Assembly (NCBI GenBank): GCA_023662725.1
Contig: JAMPIL010000001.1
Location: 580,258 to 644,257 of the forward strand
DNA from: Ruminococcus flavefaciens
Lineage (GTDB): Bacteria > Bacillota > Clostridia > Oscillospirales > Ruminococcaceae
Reading direction: 5' to 3'
DNA length: 64,000 nucleotides
Shown in pieces: positions 42,969 through 51,057 of the stretch. The notes below the pieces were generated by a model that saw only the letters and a list, made by a program, of their open reading frames with translations, was not told the DNA's origin and did not search any database. The position numbers and the translations under genes are program-made. Numbering within the stretch: the first letter of the stretch is position 1; each line of letters starts with the position of its first letter.

Positions 42969-44513
42969 TTATTTTAATATTCTTCCATGTTCAGACTGAC
43001 TGCGCTTGATCTTCTTAGATGTAGTTTTCTCAAATTCAGTCCCTCTTATACGCAAACGGCGAACAGCCTTTGCTGAAGTAACAGTTCTGTTGATACTGTC
43101 TACTGTTTCACGGAATTTCGATTCAATTTCCTCACTGCTCCAATCAGCACATACATTCTGATCAGGGAATATCTCTGCACAAATAACGTTTTCTTCACTG
43201 TAAACCAGAATTTCTGAAATAAAGTCTATACCTGCAAACTTATTTTCAATCTCTTCCGGCGAAACGTTTTCTCCGTTTGAAAGAATTATAAGATTCTTCT
43301 TTCTGCCCGTGATAAAAATGCGGTTCTTTTCGTCAACATAGCCAAGATCTCCTGTATGAAGCCATCCATCGGAAGTAAGCGTTTCTGCCGTTGCAGCTTC
43401 GTCTTTATAATATCCTGCCATTACGGAAGGACTTTTCACCATGATCTCGCCTTCCTCTATTTTTACCTGACATCCGTTTACTATGATTCCGACATCTCCC
43501 GCACATTCAGTATCAAACTTATCCGCTGTTGAGATTCTGGGCGAACACTCCGTCATGCCGTAGCCCTGAGCCATATAAAATCCCATGTCAATATACGCTT
43601 TCTGAAGTTCCGGACGAAGATATGCTCCGCCGCTGTAAATGGTTTTCAGTCTGCCGCCGAACACTGCATTTGCAATTGCTGCCATAGAAACGTCAGGTTT
43701 TGCAGCCGAAGCCGCTTTGATCTGCTTATACATAGTTTCAGCTATCATCGGAACTATCAACATTATAGTCGGACGGAACAATTTAAGATTCTGGGGAATT
43801 CTCAACATGGAATCATTGAGGCAAAGTTCGTTTCCGTATCGCAGAGAACACAGTATATCGCAGGTAAAGCAGTAAATATGATGTATCGGAAGTACGGAAA
43901 GAACAACATCATCCGGTGTGCTTTCATTATCCTGACACATTGCATTGTCGATAAGATTGCTGTGAAGCAGCATAACCCCCTTGCTTTTGCCTGTAGTTCC
44001 GGAAGTATATGATATCGCTGCCAGCGTCTGCGGAGAGACCTCCGGCAGCTCTGCCGGTTCGTTTTCAGCAAGAATATTCTGAAAATCCTCGCCGAATGAA
44101 ACGTAATTTTTAACCTCCGGGCACATTCTGCGAAGTTCCTGAATCATTTTTTCGTATCGGCTGTCATAAAAGAATATCTCCGAATCTGAACGATTCAGAA
44201 GTTCAGCGATATCTTCACAGTCAAGCTGAGCGTCAAGCGGAACAACCGCATTTCCGCCGCAGACCGTACCAAAATAGCTTACGAGCCACGCATAACTTGA
44301 TCCTCCGATAATGGCGGCATGAAGAGCTTTTCCATCATCAGAACGTTTGGAACTGATAAATATCGTCATTCGCTTTACATCCTCACAAAAACGGTGGAAC
44401 GTTTTTTCACATACGTCATTTCCATGCTTTTCCTTCAAAAAAATTTTATCGCCGTATTCCGAAGCCGAAGCCAGAACCAGATCCTGTAGAGTCTTGATGT
44501 TAAATTTATCCAT
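42969..44513 (-). CDS. AMP-dependent acyl/amino-acid ligase
   Basis: ATG 44513 has GGAGG six bases upstream; the ATG at 44525 overlaps the carrier-protein stop and lacks its own site. The 514-residue enzyme has all ANL signatures: YTSGTTGKSKGV near 175, YGMTE near 325, GWLHTGDLGYVDE near 395, the GRKKNLIILSNGENVSP hinge and the catalytic Lys in TTSKKIKR near the end. It should adenylate a carboxylic acid and load the adjacent carrier protein or CoA. The overall pattern resembles long-chain acyl ligases; the substrate is not certain. Confidence 0.9.
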   Translation of the reverse strand: MDKFNIKTLQDLVLASASEYGDKIFLKEKHGNDVCEKTFHRFCEDVKRMTIFISSKRSDDGKALHAAIIGGSSYAWLVSYFGTVCGGNAVVPLDAQLDCEDIAELLNRSDSEIFFYDSRYEKMIQELRRMCPEVKNYVSFGEDFQNILAENEPAELPEVSPQTLAAISYTSGTTGKSKGVMLLHSNLIDNAMCQDNESTPDDVVLSVLPIHHIYCFTCDILCSLRYGNELCLNDSMLRIPQNLKLFRPTIMLIVPMIAETMYKQIKAASAAKPDVSMAAIANAVFGGRLKTIYSGGAYLRPELQKAYIDMGFYMAQGYGMTECSPRISTADKFDTECAGDVGIIVNGCQVKIEEGEIMVKSPSVMAGYYKDEAATAETLTSDGWLHTGDLGYVDEKNRIFITGRKKNLIILSNGENVSPEEIENKFAGIDFISEILVYSEENVICAEIFPDQNVCADWSSEEIESKFRETVDSINRTVTSAKAVRRLRIRGTEFEKTTSKKIKRSQSEHGRILK

Positions 44514-44524
44514 AATAGCCTCCA

Positions 44525-44752
44525 TTAATCTTTAAGCTTTATGAGGTAAGCTATCGCCTCTCCTACTGTCCGGAGATTTACAACTTCGGTTTCGTCAACA
44601 GTAACGCCGAATTCCGTTTCAAGATCTCCAAGCATACACATAAAATCGTAGGAATTCAGTCCGATATCCTCGATGAGGCGTGAATTTTCAGTAATTTCCT
44701 CCGGAGCTGTCTCCACGTAATTGCAGATGATCTCTTTCATTTTATCCAACAT
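44525..44752 (-). CDS. Stand-alone acyl/peptidyl carrier protein
   Basis: The 75-residue protein is a carrier with the phosphopantetheine Ser in IEDIGLNSYDFM (Ser near residue 34), an acidic helix and a short C-terminus. GGAGG precedes the ATG. It lies between the condensation-domain protein and the ligase, and is distinct from a housekeeping ACP gene, whose fab neighbours are missing. Confidence 0.9.
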   Translation of the reverse strand: MLDKMKEIICNYVETAPEEITENSRLIEDIGLNSYDFMCMLGDLETEFGVTVDETEVVNLRTVGEAIAYLIKLKD

Positions 44753-44765
44753 AACATTTCCTCCA

Positions 44766-46172
44766 TTATATCATTTTCAGTATATCGCCGATCGTTCTTG
44801 TTTCATCTTCGATTCCTCTGAAAAGAACACGGCAGAGATAATAGTAAAAATACTGCATTTCATGTTCGGTAACAGCGTCCACTCTGTACTCGAAATTAAA
44901 GTTCAGACCATTATCCTCCGGACGATGCATTACAGTAAGGTACAGAGGCTGTCCTGCTACTCCGTTTGTGTACCAATAGCTCTTGTAAGGGATATCAGGC
45001 ATTTCATGTATACTCTGACGCATCGTAAGCGGCTGATAAGTCAGGCTGAGACTTTCGTAGCTTGTTCCCGGCTTGTTTTTCCAGTATTGTCCACGTTTCA
45101 TCGTCAGCTCAATAGGATCATAGTTTGCATGACGGAAAATCCTGCTCTGTTCCGCCTGTATCATACGAACTCCGTCTAAAAAAGTCATATCAGGTTCCAT
45201 AATAGTACGAAGTGGAAAGAAATGGATTCTTGTTCCGCCTGAATATTTTTCGGAAAGCGTTCCCCTTCTTGCAATACAGGTTTTGACGGAAACATCCTTT
45301 TCATCGTCGTTGAACTTGGAGAGAACAGTACGCAATCCCATAAGAAGCAGGCTCGCCATAGGCACATGATTCAGCTCGCAAAACTTCATCAGACGCATCG
45401 AAGCCTCTTTTTCAAGTGAATAAACCGAAATGGAAGCTTCCGGACTTTTTGATATGACCATCGCCCATCTCTGCTCCGGATTCTGGTTTTCACGTCTCTG
45501 TGTGAGAAGCCGTCCCTGTCCGGAAAAGTCTGTGTACATCGGTTCATCCTTGGCAATTTCCTGCATCCAGAACTCTTCGTCACGTTTTCTTGCGGCAGAA
45601 TCAGCTTCATAAGCAAGGTCTTTTTCAAGCTGGGCTATATACGATTTCATTGGCTTTGGCATTTCAGTTCCATAACGCATTGAACAATATGTTTCAAGCA
45701 CCGCACGATTGAACCCGATAATAGAGCTTGAATCCATTGTCATATGATCCACTTTAAGATAAACGCCGTTATAGCCATTTGGCAGCTTTATCATAACTAC
45801 TTGATTCATCGGCTTATTAAATCGTTCAAACGGTTCTGATGTCCAGCGGCGCATTTCTTCATGAGCCTTTTCCTCATTCCAGCCGGAGAAATCTTCAAAC
45901 GGAATTTCACGTTCTTCAAAAGGTGCAATATATTGATAAACCACTCCTTCCTCGTCCTGTACAAAACGCAGCCGCATTGTATCAAACAATTCATAGGCGT
46001 GATAAATCGCTTTTTTCAGAAGCGAAAAATCAACCTCCTGCTGAACATAAAGTCCCGTACCGATACAAAGAACCTGCGTTGGACAATATCGTATAGTATA
46101 ATAGTGAAGGCGCTGTGCCGCACATAGAGGATAGCACTTCATAACTGCACCGTTAATACTAATTTCTTTCAT
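44766..46172 (-). CDS. Stand-alone condensation-domain protein
   Basis: The 468-residue protein resembles NRPS condensation domains: an N-terminal LCAAQRLHYY in place of LSxAQ, the active-site region VDHMTMDSSS near 162 (the HHxxxDG motif with the second His and the Asp kept, the first His replaced by Asp and Gly by Ser), and a C-terminal half with LNFNFEYRVDAVTEHE. It probably joins an acyl group from the carrier protein to an amine or alcohol. It is 13 bases upstream of the carrier gene. An acyltransferase of the papA/wax-ester type is the alternative. Confidence 0.82.
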   Translation of the reverse strand: MKEISINGAVMKCYPLCAAQRLHYYTIRYCPTQVLCIGTGLYVQQEVDFSLLKKAIYHAYELFDTMRLRFVQDEEGVVYQYIAPFEEREIPFEDFSGWNEEKAHEEMRRWTSEPFERFNKPMNQVVMIKLPNGYNGVYLKVDHMTMDSSSIIGFNRAVLETYCSMRYGTEMPKPMKSYIAQLEKDLAYEADSAARKRDEEFWMQEIAKDEPMYTDFSGQGRLLTQRRENQNPEQRWAMVISKSPEASISVYSLEKEASMRLMKFCELNHVPMASLLLMGLRTVLSKFNDDEKDVSVKTCIARRGTLSEKYSGGTRIHFFPLRTIMEPDMTFLDGVRMIQAEQSRIFRHANYDPIELTMKRGQYWKNKPGTSYESLSLTYQPLTMRQSIHEMPDIPYKSYWYTNGVAGQPLYLTVMHRPEDNGLNFNFEYRVDAVTEHEMQYFYYYLCRVLFRGIEDETRTIGDILKMI

Positions 46173-46185
46173 TTCACATCACCCC

Positions 46186-47139
46186 TCAGTCGACATATTT
46201 TTCGATAAACTTTTTTATTGCCGCTTCATAAGTTTCAGTGTCCTCATAATACGATGCTGCATGAGCTGCATTCGGTATAAGAAGAAGTTCTTTTTCCGAA
46301 CGGCACTGTTCATAATTTTTCCTGCTCATCCATGTCGGAACGAAAGTATCCTCAGTTCCGTGGATAAGCAATATCGGCAGAGCAGTCTTTTTGACTGCAT
46401 CCAGAGTCGAGTAATCACGAAATCCATAGCCCGCCTTTTTGCGGCAGAGAGCATCGTTAATGTTCATAACCGGAAATGCCGGCAAATGATAATCACGTTT
46501 CAGAATATGCGAAAAAACGTCGTAAGGAGAGGTAAAAGCGCAGTCTGCAACAACTGCTTTTACACTATCGGATAAACCTGAAACAGCTGATGCCATAAGA
46601 ACTGTCGTCGCCCCCATTGAAACGCCGTAAAGCACGATTTGTTTGCTTTTTTCAAAGCGTTCGTCAATGTAATCTACCCAACTGCGGCAGTCGTAACGAT
46701 CAAGTATACCAAATCCGATGTAGCTGCCCTCGCTTTTTCCGTGCGCCCTATGGTCAACAAGCAGACAATCGTAACCAAGCTTGTGGAAAAATACGGCAAT
46801 GGAGGAACAATCCTTTATTCCGCATCCGGTATAGCCGTGATTGCAGATCACAAGCTTATCGCTTTTTTCTTCCGCCGGAAAATAATAGGCATGAAGTCTC
46901 AGACCGTCGTTCGACAGAATGGTGATATGCTCAAGCTCCTGTGCGGTAAGCCATTCACGATTTGGGGTAATAAATTTCTTATACTCTTCCCATTTCTGCA
47001 TATCCGCCATTTCACTTAGATCGACTCTTAAAGTGTCCTGACGTGGGATCACACGATTAAACAGCGTTAAAGCTCCTGCTATACAGGCTGCGGCTGCGCC
47101 TCCGGCAAAAATAGCTCCTCCCAATAACATTTTTCGCAT
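46186..47139 (-). CDS. Membrane-anchored alpha/beta hydrolase
   Basis: The 317-residue protein has an N-terminal hydrophobic anchor (about 5-28) and an alpha/beta hydrolase fold. VICNHGYTGCGIKD marks the oxyanion region, YGVSMGATT the nucleophile Ser near 173, HGTEDTFVP the Asp near 260 and NAAHAAS the His near 290. It is the first gene of the TetR-controlled operon. It may release or modify a lipid or peptide product. AAAGGAG precedes the ATG. Confidence 0.87.
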   Translation of the reverse strand: MRKMLLGGAIFAGGAAAACIAGALTLFNRVIPRQDTLRVDLSEMADMQKWEEYKKFITPNREWLTAQELEHITILSNDGLRLHAYYFPAEEKSDKLVICNHGYTGCGIKDCSSIAVFFHKLGYDCLLVDHRAHGKSEGSYIGFGILDRYDCRSWVDYIDERFEKSKQIVLYGVSMGATTVLMASAVSGLSDSVKAVVADCAFTSPYDVFSHILKRDYHLPAFPVMNINDALCRKKAGYGFRDYSTLDAVKKTALPILLIHGTEDTFVPTWMSRKNYEQCRSEKELLLIPNAAHAASYYEDTETYEAAIKKFIEKYVD

Positions 47140-47160
47140 TATTATACACTCCTTTACACG

Positions 47161-47179
47161 ATTCGACCGCTGGTCGAAT
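47161..47179. promoter_or_regulatory. TetR operator 1
   Basis: ATTCGACCGCTGGTCGAAT is a perfect palindrome with a GCT centre. It lies between the -10 box (47193-47198) and the start codon of the hydrolase gene. Confidence 0.75.
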
Positions 47180-47192
47180 TTAGGTTATGTTT

Positions 47193-47221
47193 ATTATATC
47201 ACCTTTTCGACCGCCGGTCAA
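47193..47221 (-). promoter_or_regulatory. Promoter of the hydrolase/condensation operon, embedded in operators
   Basis: The minus strand reads TTGACC (47221-47216), 17 bases, TATAAT (47198-47193). The -35 box is the right half of operator 2. Confidence 0.8.
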
Positions 47222-47222
47222 C
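47206..47222. promoter_or_regulatory. TetR operator 2
   Basis: TTCGACCGCCGGTCAAC shares the GACCGC(C/T)GGTC core of operator 1. The centres are about 44 bases apart, four helical turns, on the same face of the DNA. Confidence 0.75.
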
Positions 47223-47244
47223 TGTTTTTTCTCATAAGATTGTC

Positions 47245-47273
47245 TTGAAAATAAGAATCGAATATGTTATAAT
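47245..47273 (+). promoter_or_regulatory. Promoter of the TetR gene
   Basis: TTGAAA (47245-47250), 17 bases, TATAAT (47268-47273), starting 23 bases beyond operator 2. Confidence 0.75.
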
Positions 47274-47313
47274 AGTACATATTTGTACAAAACATTAACG
47301 GAAGGAAAATACT

Positions 47314-47949
47314 ATGAGCGAAAATAAGATAGATGTCATTCTGAACTCAGCAGAGGAACTTATGTGTCGAATGGAAGCGCCAAACCGTGATATAACAGTG
47401 GACATGATCGCCAAAAATGCCGGTATCGGCAAGGGCAGCATTTACTACTACTTTCAAAGCAAAGACGAAATTATCGACGCTGTTATTGAAAGATGCTATT
47501 CTTCTGCAATACAGGAATTTTTTTCCGTAACAGACAACTGCGATTCAACATATGAAAAACTAAAACTACTGTTCCGTTCAATGGTCTGCAAAGAATTTCA
47601 GGACAACAGAAAAAATGTAATACTGTCGCTTCATGTTCAGGACGATATGCTTCTTCACTGCAAGATGATGATAACTGCGATAAAGACGGTTTCTCCTATT
47701 CTGAAACAAATACTTATCGAGGGAGTAAAGGACGACTCGGTACATACCGAATCTCCGCAAGAAAGCGCTGAAATGATCGTAGCAATGCTGACTTTTCTTC
47801 TGAATCAATCATTCTTTCCTTCTGATAATCAAAGTATTTATAGAAAACTGAAACTATATGCACAAATTCTGGAAACCTGCCTTAAAGCAGAATCGGGAAG
47901 CTTTGATTTTCTGGTAAATCCTATAGATGAAAAGACTGATAATATATAG
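47314..47949 (+). CDS. TetR-family repressor of the condensation/ligase operon
   Basis: The 211-residue protein has an N-terminal TetR helix-turn-helix (about 5-55; VDMIAKNAGIGKGSIYYYFQSKDEI) and an all-helical ligand domain. It is divergent from the hydrolase-condensation-carrier-ligase-SCP2 operon, and two matching palindromes lie between them, so that operon is its likely target. AAGGA precedes the ATG. The inducer may be the pathway's lipid or peptide product. Confidence 0.9.
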   Translation: MSENKIDVILNSAEELMCRMEAPNRDITVDMIAKNAGIGKGSIYYYFQSKDEIIDAVIERCYSSAIQEFFSVTDNCDSTYEKLKLLFRSMVCKEFQDNRKNVILSLHVQDDMLLHCKMMITAIKTVSPILKQILIEGVKDDSVHTESPQESAEMIVAMLTFLLNQSFFPSDNQSIYRKLKLYAQILETCLKAESGSFDFLVNPIDEKTDNI

Positions 47950-47958
47950 AAATTGTAA

Positions 47959-48001
47959 AATGGCTGCTGCACCGTCGTTTTAAGCCGGTACAGCAGCCAT
48001 T
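47959..48001 (+). terminator. Terminator after the TetR gene
   Basis: Arms 47959-47974 and 47986-48001 pair over about 15 bases (AATGGCTGCTG with CAGCAGCCATT), followed by AAATTT. Confidence 0.75.
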
Positions 48002-48193
48002 AAATTTATTCAGAAATATTTGCTTTATAAATCCGTTCAATATTAGTCTCATATTTAAATTCACAACATCCTTTAGTACTACACTCATATATTTAAATAT
48101 ATTACAAAAAAGATCTTTGGCTAATGATGCCATACTAAAAAAGCAGACACAAAAAGGTGAAAGATGTATAATAATAAAAAAGGAGAGAAAATC

Positions 48194-48241
48194 ATGGAAA
48201 ATACCAAATATAACGAGGAATTTAAGCAAAGCATATTCTGA
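48194..48241 (+). pseudogene. IS3-family orfA remnant
   Basis: AAAAGGAG precedes ATG 48194, which reads MENTKYNEEFKQSIF then TGA. The first 14 residues match the start of IS3-type OrfA proteins (typically continuing IVxLYxSGKS). The rest of the transposase is gone. The region 48002-48362 around it has no other recognisable gene. The broken pyruvyltransferase gene stops about 120 bases to the right, consistent with insertion and deletion by the IS. Confidence 0.6.
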
Positions 48242-48362
48242 TTATCTTCCAGTTGTTTCTTTGAGCAATTTCAACTGCAAATTTTATCCATTTTCTCATT
48301 GGGATTCAACTGATATATCAGCAGATATGGATTTTTTTCTTTAGTTTTTTTGCGACTTTTAA

Positions 48363-48999
48363 CTAATCTTTTTTGTCTAATATGAGAGTAGGATCAAGAA
48401 CAAACTCAGATTTTATTCCAAAATGTTCAAGCAGTCTGACTGCGCTTCCCTCACGGACAGAAATAGCACTGTATTTTTTCAACATAGCAACAGTTTCTGA
48501 AATTTCATATTCTGAAAATTCAGTACGTCCAATGCTTGCTGAAAATGCTATTCTCTTTCTCCCTTTGGGAGCATATTCGAGAAAATACGGCTTTTCTATG
48601 CTCTTATTCCATACCTGAGCGCTGCCTGTCATGTATATATCTGCCTGCGGCACATCGGCTAACAGTTCGCTTATAGAATAATATGAGCGTTCGGTCAAAT
48701 GTACTCGCTTTTTTAAAAATACCTGCATTGGTCTGATTTTTATATGCGAGCAGCCATTTAAGTGGTAATCGCACAAGCTTCCTCGGTATACTACTCCAAT
48801 CCCAAAACTTGCGTATTTTCTGCATAGATGGACTTGATAATACTTTATCAATTGCAGCTTCTACAGAATTGTCTTTTCTACAGTAATCAACAACTTCTGC
48901 TGAATGTCCCATTTTTCAAGTATTGTCTGTGTAGCATAAGTCTGCAAAGCTGAACCATAATTATTTACAGTATACAGTGTAATTAAACTGATTTTCATA
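48363..48999 (-). pseudogene. Polysaccharide pyruvyltransferase-like gene, frameshifted and truncated
   Basis: From ATG 48999 one frame reads MKISLITLYTVNNYGSALQT up to EKW. Homology continues one base out of frame as GHSAEVVDYCRKDNS (shift near 48908), then shifts again near 48710 to KKRVHLTERSYYSISE and MTGSAQVWNKSIEKP. It ends at a stop at 48363 after LDPTLILDKKD. The parts together cover about 210 of the usual 350-400 residues. It is similar to the N-terminal half of the intact gene at 51058. Confidence 0.8.
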
Positions 49000-49043
49000 T
49001 GTTATCTGTGTTCCGTCCTTTCAATCATGCACCTATATACCGG

Positions 49044-49205
49044 AAAAGTATAACCAAACACAAAGACCTGTAATCTTTCTTTTAGGTATGTAATTTTTTA
49101 TAACAGAAAATCGAAATTTTCTTAGCTTCTTAATGAGTTCTTTTTTATGTTCGAATAAATATGGCAAACTTCTTTGTAGTTTTGTTCCCAACTCTTTTTT
49201 AATGA
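49044..49205 (-). other. Short open stretch upstream of the pyruvyltransferase remnant, unclear
   Basis: On the minus strand 49205-49044 is open for about 54 codons (for example LQRSLPYLFEHKKELIKK), Lys/Leu-rich, with no start codon or ribosome site. It may be the tail of a deleted surface-polysaccharide gene; nothing was recognised. Confidence 0.2.
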
Positions 49206-49207
49206 AC

Positions 49208-49522
49208 TTAATTTACTTTTGATTCGAATTTACGATTAGATTTGATTGACCTTTTGTGTTTTTGAAATTTCATCCAAATGCATCCGCCAACCACAGCTCC
49301 AAAGGTATTGTTCATAATAGCATCCATCTGGCATGTGCCTTTTGCTGTGATTAACTGCATGGTTTCGATGAATACTGAGAAGGTAAACGCTATCAATACT
49401 ATTTTGCATATGCTTCTGAATTTTGGAAATATCTCTGAGGTCATGAAACCCAATGGCATCAGCATAAGAAGATTTCTGACTAAATCTATGATTGACCAGA
49501 TGTCATGCAACTTAATAATCAT
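49208..49522 (-). CDS. VanZ-like membrane protein, probably N-terminally shortened
   Basis: The 104-residue frame has the VanZ core: RNLLMLMPLGFM, FSVFIETMQL and the MDAIMNNTFGAVVGG closing helix. VanZ proteins are usually 150 residues or more. In-frame sequence upstream to about 49614 also reads like VanZ (SRNPLANPNLPLYELR) but has no start codon after a TAG, so the 5' part may be damaged. It lies at the distal end of the capsule operon. Confidence 0.7.
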   Translation of the reverse strand: MIIKLHDIWSIIDLVRNLLMLMPLGFMTSEIFPKFRSICKIVLIAFTFSVFIETMQLITAKGTCQMDAIMNNTFGAVVGGCIWMKFQKHKRSIKSNRKFESKVN

Positions 49523-49615
49523 TCTCAGCTCGTAAAGCGGTAGATTAGGGTTAGCCAGAGGATTACGAGAATATATACTGAAAAAATACCTTTTTAAAAT
49601 CGCATTAATATCTTC

Positions 49616-51028
49616 CTAAAGCTTTTTGTGTGCTTTTTGACATATTTTAATTATAACTTGTGATAAATATCTTCTCTGACTAATTAACACAAAAATTACA
49701 AACGGTATCTGTAAAAGACTGTTTTTAAATAAAATCGCTACAATAAGTTGAATAAATAAGATTGAAATACTGATAATTTGAGATTTCCAGTTCACCTTCA
49801 TACAGATGATGCCTCTCAGCTTTACAGTACGAATAATCCATATAGTCAAATACCCAAACATAGTTGCAATCGCAGCACCTAAAGCCCCTATAAATGGTAT
49901 AAGCGCAAAATTTAATATTGTATTTACTACTGAACCCAATATAGTAGTAATAGAGACGGATTTTGTTTTTTTCACAGCAGTGAAGATACACCCTTCAAAC
50001 AAAGCAATTCCATTAAATACAGTACCGAAAAGCAACGGAGGAACGTACTGCCAGGCAGCAAAAAAATCTTTTGCATATAAAATTCTGGCAATCAGCACAT
50101 TAAAAAGCATGATAAATGAACAGCCTAATATTGAAATGCAACTATAAATTGTGTAAACATTTCCTATAAATCCGTCTGTATCATCTTTATCAAACTCTTT
50201 GATTGCAGAGATAGACCATGCATTATAGAATATTGTCTGCACAGTCGAAAGAATAGTTGGAATCTTATATGCAACAGAATAAACTCCATTTACTGCCGCA
50301 CCGCAAAAAAAGGCAAGAATATATCTGTCGCTTGCATTATTAACCCACCACGCTACCGAACTTGCAATGAGTGGAAGGCAAAACGATAACATATCTTTGA
50401 ACAAACCACGAGGTACATCAACTTTTAGTGATTTTAATAAATCACTGCCAAATAACATAATTATCAGACTTATAAAGATACCTGCAATATTGGCAATGCA
50501 GTACCCAAACACGCCAATTTTAACAACAAGCAATAAGACTACATTCAATAAACAAGTAACTGTTGTATTCAAGAGTCCGCAAATTATCAACAATTTTACT
50601 TTGTTGACTGCCTTCAGATACATTGAAAAGATATTATAAAATGAATGCGTTACAAATGAAAAATACAGAAACAAAAAATACATGGTGCCAAGCTCGAACA
50701 AGTGCACTTTATATATCAGAAAAAGCACTCCGCATAATATAACACTTGCAATACTCGTTACTTTTATCCCGACTTTCACAACTTGTGACGGATCGTACAC
50801 TTTGTCAAGGCAGAAACGCAAAACTGCATCCTGCATATTTAAGGTCAATAGTGGGACAAGCAACTGAACTGTTGTAGAAACCAAGTCGAGGTTTCCATAA
50901 TCATTCGTACTTAATACATATGTATACAAAGGAACAATCAGAAACATTATGATCTTTGTCCCGAAATTGCTTATTGTAAATAACAGTGTATTTTTCGACA
51001 AATCACTGTACTTGCTTTTTTTACTCAT
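49616..51028 (-). CDS. Wzx-type polysaccharide flippase
   Basis: The 470-residue protein has 12-14 hydrophobic helices and the polysaccharide-biosynthesis (MOP superfamily) pattern: LLFTISNFGTKIIMFLIVPL at the start and YSVAYKIPTILSTVQTIFYN mid-protein. It should flip lipid-linked repeat units to the outer face for polymerisation. It lies 29 bases downstream of the pyruvyltransferase fusion. Confidence 0.9.
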   Translation of the reverse strand: MSKKSKYSDLSKNTLLFTISNFGTKIIMFLIVPLYTYVLSTNDYGNLDLVSTTVQLLVPLLTLNMQDAVLRFCLDKVYDPSQVVKVGIKVTSIASVILCGVLFLIYKVHLFELGTMYFLFLYFSFVTHSFYNIFSMYLKAVNKVKLLIICGLLNTTVTCLLNVVLLLVVKIGVFGYCIANIAGIFISLIIMLFGSDLLKSLKVDVPRGLFKDMLSFCLPLIASSVAWWVNNASDRYILAFFCGAAVNGVYSVAYKIPTILSTVQTIFYNAWSISAIKEFDKDDTDGFIGNVYTIYSCISILGCSFIMLFNVLIARILYAKDFFAAWQYVPPLLFGTVFNGIALFEGCIFTAVKKTKSVSITTILGSVVNTILNFALIPFIGALGAAIATMFGYLTIWIIRTVKLRGIICMKVNWKSQIISISILFIQLIVAILFKNSLLQIPFVIFVLISQRRYLSQVIIKICQKAHKKL

Positions 51029-51057
51029 TTATCAACATCATCTCCCGAACATTTCAG

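Noticed and set aside
48117-48344. 75-codon frame starting MANDAILKKQ
   Set aside because: Out of frame with the IS3 orfA start it overlaps, without a ribosome site or recognisable product.
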